Below, in pieces: positions 23,478 to 34,993 of a stretch of DNA of 64,000 nt. The translations under genes and the position numbers were made by a program. A model generated the notes under the pieces. The model was not told the origin of the DNA and made no database searches. It saw only the letters and a program-made list of their open reading frames with translations. Location: NCBI GenBank assembly GCA_026120185.1, contig JANUWF010001481.1, positions 811,001-875,000 on the forward strand. The letters run 5' to 3'. Each line of letters begins with the position of its first letter. Within the stretch, counting starts at the first letter, position 1. This DNA comes from Voacanga thouarsii (Eukaryota > Streptophyta > Magnoliopsida > Gentianales > Apocynaceae).

Positions 23478-25212
23478 TGTTAGGTATCTCTTATCATATC
23501 ATTTATGGCGCAGCAAAAAAATAAAATGAGGTGCCATCCCATGATCTGCATGTGTGTGGAAAACAAGACATAAAGAGAACAAAGGTAATAGCTTTACCTT
23601 TCTTTGAGCGTCTGAAAAATAAAATTTTTCCTTCTTGAAGTCGAGGCGTGATCCAGCAATCCTCTTGATCAAACACCACAAGAGTTGAATATCCAACCAC
23701 TATAACCATAGTGTGTGATTATCTCTAACAGAAATCCATATGGAGGATCAAACTTAAGCACCAAGATGTTTATGTGCTAGCATAAACTAGGATGGCAGCT
23801 AGGGTTTATTGCAATAACAACGAGAGAGAGAGTAGAGAAAGTAGGGAATCATGTGCCCTAGGGTTTTAGAGTTTTTCATGTGTGTTACTCTACCAGGAAT
23901 TTCATGCACATATCCTCGATATATCACCAAAAAAAAAAAAAAAACCTGCTGAAAATACTCCATCTAAGAATTCTAAAACAATTAGAATTTCCTAATTGTA
24001 ATTGGAAACATCAAGTTCTCACAATTACAATTTGAACCATAAATTATAACTAATTATAATTTGGCCACAACAACTTCTCTTTCTCGCAATTAACCCTACT
24101 ATGTTATCAAATAACATTTTAAGTATATACCTCTATTATGTGTGACCTATTAGGTTTCCCAGTTAGTTGGTAGCGAACATGAATTAATCCAAACGTCTTT
24201 GAGATTAATAACCCATAATTAATTAGAATTAATCATATTGATTCTAATCAGGATTGGTTAATTAATTCATCATTTAATAAACCCATATTCTCATATTATG
24301 AGCGGTATCTAGCAACACATCATGACTACCAAAGAGTTCAGGAAGTCAAGTGGCTTGACATGAACCCTTCAACAACAAACTATAGTGCAATTAACTCCTT
24401 TCACCATAAAATATCTCATTCGGTTTGAAGTACAAAATTTGTGCCAACTCTCTCCAGAATATATATTAATTATGGCCCGAATGCAATAGTACTTGTACTA
24501 GGAACCCACTACTCCATATGTGCATCAATTAGAACTATTTATTTTCAATACATAGTTACCTTGGCCAATGACTTCTCGATTAGTAATTCCTACTAGTGGT
24601 CGTGAGATATACGCCCCAACTATTAGGAGTGGTGAATCGTTTATTGACCCTCTCAGCTACTTTCGTTTACCTCACAATGTACCTAATATCAATCCCATAG
24701 GCTGCCCTTGATCTAGCTCTAGAGATTGGAATTAAAACATAATGCTCAAGTTTAAGGATACTTGCAGGTTTGCTATATTGAGATTATATCACTAGTACTA
24801 AATAGTTATCCATGTGATTATCTCAAAGCTAGGTCATCCAATGAACTTGTTCCATTAACAAGCATCTATGTGTTAACTTTGAGTATCTCAATACTCACAG
24901 ATATGAGAACCACCACCTAATCAAATCAGGAAGTCTAACACATGCTAGTCTTAATGTATTAATGATGTCCAGTCTCATTAATACTACGACTAGGGACTAT
25001 TTAAGTACTAACACTATACAGTGTAGTTGGAATCTCATATCATGATATCTATCATGATTTCCTTAATACAGTATTGTACTAGGGACTTTATCTAACAGTT
25101 ATTTTACCTAAAAGTAAACAAATAATACTGTATGATAAATAATGCCTTTTATTAAAATAAAATGGGTGATATACAATGTACAAGTGATTGCCTGTAGGGC
25201 ATAACACTAACA
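23478..25212 (-). repeat. 5' LTR of copia B
   Basis: In plus-strand terms it runs from TGTTAGGTATCTC to GGGCATAACACTAACA. It contains the fourth copy of the antisense frame (about 24360-24790), here broken by a TGA and a frameshift. An A-run lies near 23929-23944. It adjoins Sirevirus LTR sequence on its right. Confidence 0.9.
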
Positions 25213-25277
25213 ACAAGTTAGTCCACATCAGTGTTTGTCATAAGTCAAAACATAGGAGAAAGCTCTTAGGGCTAACA
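25213..25277 (-). repeat. 3' LTR scrap of the Sirevirus-like element
   Basis: On the minus strand TGTTAGCCCTAAGAGC follows directly on the polypurine tract. Only about 65 bp remain before the copia B LTR. Confidence 0.65.
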
Positions 25278-25312
25278 ATGTCGCCCTTTTTAAGTGATGA
25301 CAAAACTTGATA
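25278..25312 (-). other. Polypurine tract of the Sirevirus-like element
   Basis: The minus strand reads TTTTGTCATCACTTAAAAAG then GGCGACA. Intact relatives have AAAAGGGGGAG here, so two bases appear changed (GGCGAC for GGGGAG). A second, better tract (GATGACAAAAGGGGAG) lies at about 26489-26508 inside the noncoding segment; several polypurine tracts are normal for Sireviruses. Confidence 0.7.
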
Positions 25313-26880
25313 GGATTGTGAAATAAAAACTATATAAACGTGTTAGACCGAAAGAAATAAAAACTTTTTTCATTTAAATACAATATCTCATTATAGAACT
25401 AAAAGAGTGTTTATGAAATTAAGATAGAAAATTAAAACATATACTCACAAACATGGCTCAATGAGCCTATGGCCCAACCTACCTCCGTATCCTCTTTCTT
25501 TCCATCAAACGATTATTCCATAAAGAAATAACCTATACAATGATTTTTATAAAAATGATATAGCATACAAGTTATATGATGAGATGCTCGCCCTTAATAT
25601 TTGTAAATAAGAGAAAAACTGAAGTCTATTTTGTTTGTCCAAAATGTACATCCAAAACATTGGTGAAAGTGTGTATGAAACCTTTTTGAATGTGAGTTTT
25701 AGATGTCCAAAAGGTGTGTGTCCAAAACGGTATAATTTTTTTTTTTTTTTAAGAAAACCTTTTTGGATCAAGGAAATACGAGTCCAAAACTCCCCCCGAC
25801 TTAATGCACGAGATAATGGATTTTTCAGAATTTTGATCTATCCTAATTTTCTCCAAGAGTTTTGATCATAAAGGAAGCAATCCATCTGATTGAAATGTTT
25901 ATCAATGAAATTGTCACAGAATCACTGAAAAACATCTTATTAATCTAGTTTCAAAGATACCTTTATTACGGAAAGAGTACTTTTGGATGAAATTCAGGAT
26001 ACCAAACTGGTGTCCAATTTGGATATCAACAAACTGAGATCACAGATGATCAATATTCATATCAAGCACTTCATCCAAAACTTATTATGAATTTCTTAGA
26101 AAGAATTAAAGAGCCTCAGCTATATTCATAGGCAATATGCTAGTGCAAAATATCAAATTAAAGCACAAAGTTTCCCTCAAGTAAATTTACTACTCAAGGA
26201 TTGTCAGGCAGATTGTCAATTAGTTATGCATCATTAACAATTAGGAACAAAGAGCATACAATACTATCACATAGATAGATAATCAAATAAATTAGTAGAA
26301 TAATCACAGCCTAGTTGACGGAGCTAATTGTAATGCTCACAATTATAAGCAGAATCTTATGCAGAAACTATCAGATATTTCCAAATCATATCCAGTAGCT
26401 ATCCCAAAATTTCTCAATCATATTCAGTAACTATCCCAACATTTTTCAAGCAGAAACTTCCCAATCATATCCAGTCAGTTTTATATTTTCTCCCCTTTTG
26501 TCATCAATCGAAAGGAGAAATAACAGAAAAGAAGCAGAAGAAAAAGAATATATATACATTTGAAGTATTCAGAATTTAAGCAGATAGGCTTGTGCATAAG
26601 TAAAGACAGAAAATTAAATTGTTCAACTGCAAAAAGAGAATATTAGATTTGTTCATGATAGCAGAGAGAATTGAGGGTAGTCAGGTTAGAGGTCAACTAA
26701 AGAGCATTCTGCTAATCTGGTCTCTTAGGAGATGTGAATTATTTCAGTTCTTGATCCTGCACCCTTTCAAGAGTGTTGACCAGCAATTCTAGTCGATTTC
26801 CTCTTAACCACAACATGTTTCTATCTCTTCCCAGATGAGACATGTGGTTTAGAGGAGGCAGAGGGTGCTACAGCTTCCTG
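25313..26880 (-). other. Noncoding segment between env-like ORF and 3' LTR
   Basis: No gene is supported. Several phrases recur, such as TCCAAAAC/GTCCAAAA at 25636-25800 and again near 30170-30215 on the far side of the env-like ORF. AATCATATCCAGT-type phrases repeat at 26383, 26416 and 26463. This is typical of the long untranslated 3' part of Sireviruses. Confidence 0.6.
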
Positions 26881-26883
26881 AAG

Positions 26884-27530
26884 CGGGGACTTTTCCTTGG
26901 CTTACACAGTAACAGTCACTTCCTCTGCTACAAGCTGTTCTTGTTCAGTTTCTCCCTCAATGACTGGTTCCTTTTCTGTTACCTTTGTTGGAGTAGATAT
27001 TACAGGAGTAGACATCGGGTCATCTGTTTTTTCTTTCTTCTCTACTGCAGTCAGTCTATTGCTAAGTTTTTGAAGTTCTAAACTGAAGCCACCCAATTTA
27101 GTAGCTAAAGAGTTAATGGCATCCAAAATGCTTACAGATTGTCCCTTGTCCTGAGCCTTTTCTTTTCCCTTGGTAGAGGATTCTTCTTGAGGATCTTCCA
27201 CAATTTTTCTTTTTACTCCAGTAGAAGAGGCATTCTTTCCTTCTGCTTTTACTTTCAACAGTCTTTCCTTTTCCTCACCTTTGGTATCATGGAGCAAGTT
27301 CTATGCATTGCCTATCCTCACATAGCCCATACACTCAAACGATTCAAAGCTGTAAATATTCATTTTGGATGGAGCACAATGGACTAAATTTAAATCAATA
27401 TCAAAATATCTAAAGACCTTTGTTAACAGAATTCCAAATAGTAAGGCTTTGCTAGTGGTATTTCTTGTTTGCAGCATTAACTTGGTAGCGAAAAACATAA
27501 ACAAATTTGCCTTCCCTCAGCCAATGCTAA
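26884..27530 (-). pseudogene. Sirevirus env-like ORF, C-terminal half
   Basis: Two adjoining frames: 27301-27504 with FGILLTKVFRYFDIDL and FECMGYVRIGNA, and 26902-27297, a hydrophilic tail rich in K and E with a heptad-like LGGFSLELQKLSNRLTAVE segment. The first resembles the conserved GMLLTKIFQHFGVDL-type motif of the plant transposon protein domain found in Sirevirus ORFs after pol. No membrane anchor is visible in this half, so an envelope role is only a name by position. It was one ORF with 29031-29870 before the insertion between them. Confidence 0.65.
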
Positions 27531-29030
27531 CATGATTACTATTTGAAAAATATTAATGGAGGTCTTTTGATAGGGGCTAAATTAGTCATATTTTTCCTAG
27601 TTATTTGAGGTTCTTTTGTGATACATTTTGTTCAATAACTAGTCATCTTCCTTCATATTTGAGATTTTACCCTTGGAAAGGTATTTTGTTCATTATTGTA
27701 GATTTTTGGGGTAAAACGAAACAAAAATGTTGCAAAACAGAGGAGAGGTGGTGCCGGCTAGGGCCCTAGAACTGGCGCCGGCCATGCACTGTTGACACGA
27801 ACTTCGAAGCGATAGAAAAATTGGTGAAACAGAGTGGAACCGGCTCCGGCTCCAAGAGTCAAGGCGGTGCCAGCTGCATTCTGCTCTTCATTATGTGAAA
27901 TTCGAAGAAAAATCGACAAACAAGTAGAGAATCAGAACACAACCGATGCCGGCTCCGAGAGTCAAGGCGGCGCCGACTGTGCTCTGAAGCTAAGGCGGTG
28001 CTTGCTTTTTCTACACGACTTTTGGTAATTTGTGGAGTTTTAGTATCTTCCAACTTCTACTCAGCCAAGAACATTGTACCTACAAGTTTAGGCACTTCCT
28101 AAGCTTATAAATAGATGGAAAACACAAGGGAAAAGGAGAGAATTCATTGATCATCATAGAAAATCACTCAATCAAAGGGGAAATTCTTCAATTCAAGGAG
28201 GGTTGTCCAAGAAGGTCTTCAAAGAAAGAAGAATGAGGATTATCTATGAGTGCTTTCTTTTACTTTGTTTTCTTTTTCTTGAACAATGATATGTTAATTG
28301 TTTTGTTGTAATTTGACATTGTTTTAGATATTTATGATATTTAGAGGTATTTGATCTTTTGATTAATTGATTGTTCTTCTTGGTATTTAATTACTTGAAT
28401 TGATTACAAGATTAAGTGGTTGTTTCTTTCCATTGACTTGCTTGAAAAAGGGGTTGATGGTGGTTTCAATTAATTGGTTTCATATTTGTTATCTTTTAAC
28501 TTGCTTGAAAAAGGGGTTAATTGCTAAGAACTGATAATTAAAGGTTAATTGATGTCTTCCAGAATATGGATTCATTAGTTAGTTTCATGTTTTAAGTTTG
28601 CCAAAATATGAAAATTTAATCAAGGATTGTGTTTAATGCATCTTTTGGTTAAGACTGGTTGAGACAGAACATGTGATACTAAGTTACCTAAAAGATAGGG
28701 ATTCATGGATTGAAAAAGAAGTGAGTCTATCTTAATCCTTCATGATACCAAGGGAATAATTAGTTATGATAATGGTTGAGTTCTTTAAGGTCATGTTTGT
28801 CTAAACAATGGTTTGAGTTACATACTTCTCCATCTTTGACATGTATATATTTTTATTTTTATTTTATTTTCCTTTTTATTTCATTTTCACTTTATTGAGT
28901 TGGTTAAACAATGAAAGAAAAGGGATTAATGTTTATTTGTTCCTTGAGGATCAACATTCGTTTGAATCCTATGCTCGATTAATGATGAGTACGCTTGCTT
29001 ATATGTGTGATTTGGGTTGAACGTTTTAAT
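27531..29030 (+). mobile_element. LTR-like insertion splitting the env-like ORF, family unresolved
   Basis: Both flanks are env-like coding sequence, so about 1.5 kb was inserted here. It has no coding frame. It has a good TATA box (TTATAAATAGATGG near 28105), TTGATAGGGGCTAAATTAG near its left side and a repeated GCTTGAAAAAGGGGTT at 28440 and 28503, and reads like a solo LTR of a Tat/Athila-type gypsy. I could not find a clean TG...CA pair with a 5-bp duplication, so the ends are approximate and the class is a guess. Confidence 0.5.
27747..27995 (+). repeat. GC-rich cassette, three copies
   Basis: Three units about 95-100 bp apart carry GTGCCGGC/ACTGGCGCCGGCC, then CCGGCTCCGGCTCCAAGAG with GGCGGTGCCAGC, then TGCCGGCTCCGAGAG with GGCGGCGCCGAC, each followed by a TGC(A/T)CT-like tail and an AT-rich spacer. 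The pattern resembles the cassettes in the copia A and B leaders. Confidence 0.65.
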
Positions 29031-29870
29031 TCAAACTTGATTGGGAATGTGCTTAGTTATTGTATGATTTTTATACCCAAGTCCGAATACATCATCTTCT
29101 GACCAAAACACGGCACCACCATGGTAGAAACCATATGATCTATTCAGCCATTTAGTATTTTTGTTACTTGAATTCTCAAAACTCTTTCCTCCAGCAAATA
29201 TTTCTTCAAATTTCTTTAACTTAAACATGTCACTTTCCTCTAGAAATTTATTTAATTCAAAATATTGAACCCCTTCATCTCTTACTTTATAGATTCTATT
29301 CAGCAAACGATGATCAAACTCAATACTCTTACCTTTAACTCTAGAAATGTACCAACGAATCATAAATCCTCCCCCAGTTTCCTCAAGACAACATTTCCTT
29401 AGATTGGCATAAAATTCCCAATTGAGTGGGGCAAACAATTTTTGATCAATAGACAGGAAACTACCCCAACCAATAGACATAAACATATCTAACACATTTG
29501 AGAGAATCAGAAAAGACAATGGATTAATACAATACTGAGAAATAATAGTTCTATTTGTTGAGACCCAATCATTGTAATCAGACTCACTCTTAGAATCAAT
29601 AAATTGGAGTACCTGATTTCTAGAACTCTTTTGTTCCAGGGAAGATTTCGAATAATCATAATGTGATGCCGAGAAGTCTGGTTCTGGTGAAACTTCTTTT
29701 GCTTTGTTCAATGCTGAACCCTTCTTCTTTGTGTTTGAAGACAGTTTTTGTACCTTCTTGGGTTTTGGTGTAGAAGATTTTGTTTTTGCCATTGAGAAGA
29801 TTAGGGCTTTGACTGTCGGTTGTTTGGAGAGGAAGAACTCAGAGAGTTTTTGGAAGGAGTGTATAGTCAT
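29031..29870 (-). pseudogene. Sirevirus env-like ORF, N-terminal half (279 codons)
   Basis: A long open frame starting at 29870, with a second methionine (MAKTKSSTPKPKK) at about 29793 that may be the true start. A lysine-rich N-terminus is followed by FMSIGWGSFLSIDQKLF and EFYANLRKC, then VKGKSIEFDHRLLNRIY and VQYFELNKFLEE. These match the general pattern of the plant transposon protein domain seen in Sirevirus ORFs downstream of pol. It is cut off at 29031 by the 27.5-29.0 kb insertion and so lacks its C-terminal half. The function of these proteins is not established. Confidence 0.7.
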
Positions 29871-30279
29871 CGGTTACAAAGATTGAACGAGAGAAGAAAT
29901 GAAAGTCCTTTGAATGTCTAGAAAGTTGTGATAGAAAGCACATTGAAAAGACAACTTAACTCAAAGATTTAGAGAAATTATGTTGAGAAAAGCGCACACC
30001 CTTTTTGAAATTCAAAAATTGTAATATGGAAGCAGTTATTTTAAAAGAGAAATATAAAGTATCAAAAATAATTCTGTTTTGGATTTTGACCCAAACCGAA
30101 ATATTCATCCAAACAGAACTTTTTCAAGAATGAGTTTTGAACATAGGTTTTAGACTTAAATACAACATCCAAAAACTTTGTTGATGCATTTTGGATACAA
30201 ACACTGCGTCCAAAACATTATCTTCACTAATCCTGCAAAATAAAGAAAAGTTGTACAACCAGGTTAGTTATGTGATTTT

Positions 30280-31600
30280 TGTAATTCCCAAACCTCTTCT
30301 TAGATTGTTAAATCTTTCTTCAGCCAAAAGTTTTGTAAAGATATTGGCAAGTTGTTCATCAGTTGAAATATATTCAACACATACATCGCCTTTAAGCACA
30401 TAATCACGAAAAAAAATGATGTTTAGCTTCTATATGCTTTGTCCTAGAATGTTGAACAGGATTGTTTGTTAGATTGATAGCACTTGTATTGTCACATAAT
30501 ATAGGTATGCAATTAAAGTTAAGATCAAAATTAAGCAATGTATTTTTCATCCACAAAATTTGTGTGCAACAACTGCCGACTGCAATATACTCGGCCTCGA
30601 TTGTGGATAAGGATACACAAGCTTGCATTTCACTATGCCATGACACTAGAGAGTGTCCAAGAATTTGACAATGGCCACTTGGGTTTTTCTTTCCACTTTG
30701 CAGCCCGCATAATCTACATCAGTATATCCTATAAAATCAAATGTGTTAGTGTGAGGATACCATAAGCCACAATCATATGTTCCAATTAGATATTGAAGGA
30801 TGCATTTTACTGGATATAGGTACAATTCCTTTGGACATGATTGTAAACGGGCACAAAGACACATTGTTATGTTCATATGTTCAAATCATATGTCAGGCCG
30901 GCTAGCAGTAAGATAGAGTAAGCTTCCAATCATACCTCTATACTTATGGTTATCTACCTTCTTACCCTTTTCATCTTAGTCGAGTTTTATAGAAGTACTC
31001 ATAGGTGAGCAGATTTCTTTGGCTTCATTCATACCAAAACTTTTGAGCAACTCCTTGGCATACTTAGCTTGATTTTTGAAGATTCCATCCTTGGTTTACT
31101 TAATTTGCAGCTCGGGGAAGAAGTTTAGTTCTCCCATCATGCTCATTTCAAATTCTTGCTGCATTGTTTTAGCAAACATCTTGCACAACGAGTCATTAGT
31201 AGCACAAAAAATGATATCATCTACATAAATTTGAACAATAAGTAGATCACCAGATTTATTAGATTTAATGAACAAAGTGGTATCGATCAAGCCTCTTAAA
31301 AAATCTTTTGAAATCAAGAATCCACTAAGCCTTTCATACCAAGCTCGTGGAGCTTGTTTTAACCCATAAAGAGCCTTAGAAAGTTTGAAAAGATGATTTG
31401 GAAAGTGCCCATGAATAAAATTAGGAGGTTGTTCAACATATACTTCCTCCTCAATAAAACCGTTTAGGAATGCACTCTTAACATACATTTGATAGAGCAT
31501 GAGCATGAAATTTTTGAAGGAAGCAAAAGCAAGAAGCATTCTTATAGATTCTAGTCTAGTAACGGGAGCAAATGCCTCATCATAATCAATGCCCTCTTCT
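30280..31600 (-). pseudogene. Reverse transcriptase and RNase H of the Sirevirus-like element
   Basis: RT: a 147-codon frame (31096-31539) with KSAFLNGFIEEEVYVEQPP, ALYGLKQAPRAWYERL and the catalytic IYVDDIIFCATN. A frame at 30646-30876 covers the RT connection (LIGTYDCGLWYPHTN, YTDVDYAGCKVERKT). RNase H at 30404-30646 reads LSTIEAEYIAVGSCCTQILW and CDNTSAINLTNNPVQHSRTK, strongly Sirevirus-like. Stops separate the frames. It would copy element RNA to DNA, but is not functional as it stands. Confidence 0.85.
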
Positions 31601-33299
31601 GAATACTTGGGTGACCAATCTAGCTTTATTTCTAATCACAGCTCCGTTTTCATCAAGTTTATTTCTAAATACCCACTTGGTACCAATAACCAAACGATCA
31701 AGTGATCTAGGAACAAGTTTCCAAACTTGATTTCTTTCAAATTGGTTTAATTCTTCTTACACAACAAAAATCCAAAATTCATCATGCAGTGCTACATCAT
31801 TAAGTTAGATTCTATATTTTTTATAGAAGAGCAAAGTTATCTATAAAATACCGTCTAGTTCTAACTCCATAGCTTGGATCACCAATAATTTGTTCTTTGG
31901 GATAACCTGTTTTGTATTTCCAATCCTTTGGTAATTGTTGATCCGTAGAATCTTCAGTTTGTTCCTTTCCTTGGTCAGCTTGTTGTTCTTCAATTTCTTC
32001 TTCTTTTGCTTAATTATCTAGCAGTGGAGCTTTGAGTTAGTCTTTTCTTACTTCCTTTGAACCTCCTACATCATCATCATCTTTCATTGGAGTATAAATA
32101 TTATATTAATCAAACACAACATGTACGAATTCTTCCACACATAGAGTTCTTTTATTGTACACTTTATATATACCTTTTTGTTAGAAGAGTATCCAAGAAA
32201 TATGGCCTCATCAGATTTGCTATCAAATTTCCCCAGATTGTTTTGGGTATTAAGGATAAAAAATTTGCAACCAAACACTTAAAAATAAGAGATTGATGGA
32301 TTTTAATCAAACATAAGTTCAAATGGTGTTTTTCTCAAAAACAGTCTCAGCATAAATCGGTTTACTATATAGCAAGCTGTATTAATAGTTTCAGCTTAAA
32401 AGTATTTTGGAAAGGCGTTTTCACAAAGCATGGATCTAGCCATTTCTTGCAAAGTTCGATTTTTTCTCTCAACAACACCATTTTGTTGAGGTGTTTTGGC
32501 TACTGAAAAACTGTTCTATTTTTATCAAAAAAGTGTGTAAATTAATTGTTGTAAAATTCTTTACATTATCACTTCTAATAGAAATTAGTTTGCATCCAAT
32601 AGAGTTTTGGACGCATTTGATCAGTTTTGAAAATTCAGAAAAGGCTTCGTCATTTTGTCCAAGAAACAAAGTCTAAGTAAATTTAGATAAATCATCAACT
32701 AGCACATATGCATACTTTTTACTGCCGAGACTAACAATCCTCATTGTTCCAAACAAATCCATATGAATTATTTCAAGAGGTTTTGAGGTTGAAATCATTT
32801 TCTTGGGTTTAAAGCAAGTTTTGATTTGTTTTCCAAATTGGCATGCATAACAAATTTTGCTTTTATGAAACTTCATTTTGGGCAATCCCCTAACAAGCTC
32901 TTTTGAGGATTGTTTATTTAGCAAAACAAAAGATACATGACCTAATCCTTTATGCCAAAGATAACCATCATTGTCATGTACGGAGAGGCATCTAATACCA
33001 TGAGCTATAAGGTCATTTAGATAGAATACATACACATTTCCAACATGGTTGGCGACAAAGATTGTTTGTTTCAAGATTTGAGCTATCCATGATAGAACAA
33101 AAATCCTTTTCAAAAATGACTTTGTAGCCATTATCACATAGTTGGCTAATGCTAAGCAAATTATATTTCAAATCATCTATTAGTGATACTTGTTTTATAA
33201 TGGTTGAGGAACCTTTACAAATATTACCAATGCCAAGAATCTTTACTTTCCTCTTGTCTCTAAAAGTAACGAATCCTTCATTTGTGGTTTGTACATCTT
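31601..33299 (-). pseudogene. Integrase and hinge of the Sirevirus-like element
   Basis: The 154-codon frame at 32673-33137 carries the GAG-pre-integrase histidines and cysteines (YLWHKGLGHVSF, then KICYACQFGKQ) and the start of the DDE core (IHMDLFGTM, YAYVLVDDLSKFT). Core and hinge continue in pieces at 32469-32669 (LISIRSDNVKNF) and 32084-32278 (KFDSKSDEAIFLGYSSN). The acidic linker to RT lies around 31900-32060. To the right it runs up to the solo LTR through LEDVQTTNEGFVTF. Confidence 0.8.
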
Positions 33300-33621
33300 C
33301 TAACTGTTAGTGTTATGCCCTAGAGGCAATCACTTGTACATTGTATATGACACATTTTATTTTAATAAAAGGCATTATTTATCTTACAGTTTCTTTTGTT
33401 TAATATAACTGTTAGATAAATTCCCTAGTACAACACTGTGTTAAGGAAATCATGATAAAGATCATGATATAAGATTCTTACTACACTGTATAGTATTAGC
33501 ATTTAAATAGTCCCTAGTTGTAGTATTAATGAGACTGGACATCATTAATGCGTTAAGACTAGCATGTGTTAGACTTCCTGATTTGATCAGGCGGTGGTTC
33601 TTATATCCGTGAGTATTAATC

Positions 33622-34059
33622 TTAATATAGCAAACGTGCAAGTATTTTTAGACTTGAGATCTCCAAGGTACTTTGTTTGCTGAGCTTTGTGCTTTGATTC
33701 CAGTCTTTAGAGCCAGATTGAGGGCCGCCTATGGGATGAATATTGGGTACATTATGAGGTAAACGAAAGTAGTTGAGAGAGTTAATAAAGGATTCACCAC
33801 TCCTAATAGTAGGGGTGAATATCTCACGGCCACTTGTAGGAATTATTACTCGAGAAGTCCTTGGCCAAGGCGACTGTGTATTGAAAATAGTTCCAATTGA
33901 TACATATCTAGAGTAGTGGTTTCCTGGTACAAGTACTACTATATTCGGGCCAGAATTAATTTTGGAGGGAGTTGGCACTAATTTCGTACTCTAAACCGAA
34001 TGAGATATTATATAGTGAAAGGAGTTAATTGCACTGTAGTTTGTTATTGAAGGGTTCAT
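33622..34059 (-). other. Antisense reading frame in solo LTR
   Basis: The third good copy of the MNPSITN...ILARLLY frame. One TAG, at the place of a tryptophan codon in copia A and B-left (HSV-stop-STKLVP), divides it; the remaining 118 codons from 33978 are open. Confidence 0.35.
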
Positions 34060-34564
34060 GTCAAGCTACTTGACTTTCTGGACTCTTAGGTGGCTATGAT
34101 GTGTTGCTAGATACCGCTCATGATCTGGAAATATGGGTTTATTAATTGATGAACTAATAAACCAATCATGATTAGAATCGATATGATTAATTCTAATTAA
34201 TTATGGATTATTAATCTCAAAGACATTTAGATTAATTCATGTTTGCTAACAATTGACTGGGAAACCTAATTGGTCACACACAATAGAGGATTATATACTC
34301 AAGATGTTATTTGATAACATAGTGGGGTTAATTGCGAGAAAGAGAAGTTGTTGTGGATAAATTATAATTAGTTATAATTTATGGTCTAAATTGTAATTGT
34401 GAGAACTTGATATTTCCAATTACAATTAGGAAATTCTAACTGTTTTAGAATTCTTAGATGGAGGATTTTTTAGCAGGATTTTCGTGTTATATAGGATATA
34501 CACACGAAATCCTAGGAGATGTGCAAGACACGAAAACACTCCAAAACTCTAGGGCAACTCACAA

Positions 34565-34567
<3 letters not shown>

Positions 34568-34639
<72 letters not shown>
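34568..34639. repeat. (TC)36 microsatellite
   Basis: 72 bp of pure TC repeat inside the solo LTR. The sister LTR at 11450-11463 has only a few CT units, so the tract expanded after insertion. It should be length-polymorphic. Confidence 0.95.
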
Positions 34640-34648
<9 letters not shown>

Positions 34649-34993
34649 GAAAACAAGAAGAACCGTAGCCGCCATTGTTGTTTTCTGCTAGCACAGAAAA
34701 TCTTCGTGCTTGAGTGTTGTTCTCTGTGTGGATTTCTATTAGAGATAATCACACATTGTGATTATAGTGGTTGGACGTTCAACTCTCGTGGTGTTTGATC
34801 AAGAGGATTGCTAGATCGCGCCTGGACTTGAAGAAAAAAAAATTTTGTTTTTCAAACGCTCAAAGAAGGTAAAGTTGTTACCTTTGTTCTCCTTATGTCT
34901 TGTTTTTCACACATATGCGGATCTTGGGTTGGTATCTTGTTCTTATTTTTCCGCTGCACCATATATGGTATGTGAGAGATACCCAACACTAAC

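Larger units (their letters stand above)
16124..25212 (-). mobile_element. Ty1/copia retrotransposon, full-length but decayed (copia B)
   Basis: It has two LTRs (1,739 and 1,735 bp) in minus orientation, a primer site next to the right LTR, a polypurine tract next to the left LTR, and gag, protease, integrase, RT and RNase H between them in copia order. It is about 9.1 kb. The flanks do not match: copia A RT on the left and the Sirevirus LTR on the right, and no convincing 5-bp target duplication (ACAAG follows the right end). One side has therefore been rearranged after insertion. Confidence 0.9.
33305..34988 (+). repeat. Solo LTR of the copia A/B family
   Basis: It runs from TGTTAGTGTTATGCCC to GAGATACCCAACA and is flanked by a perfect 5-bp duplication CTAAC (33300-33304 and 34989-34993). 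There is no internal region, so a full element inserted and was then reduced by LTR-LTR recombination. It matches the LTRs of copia A and B. It lies within the Sirevirus protease region. Confidence 0.95.

Noticed and set aside
25213..25222. TTAGT on both sides of copia B (16119-16123 and 25218-25222) as target duplication
   Set aside because: On the right it is separated from the LTR end by five bases, and the two flanks belong to different elements; the match is probably chance.
26842..27387. Plus-strand frames of about 80 codons
   Set aside because: They are shadows of the minus-strand Sirevirus env-like ORF.
34458..34752. Reading frames with Ser-Leu or Arg-Glu runs
   Set aside because: They are translations of the (TC)36 microsatellite inside a solo LTR.
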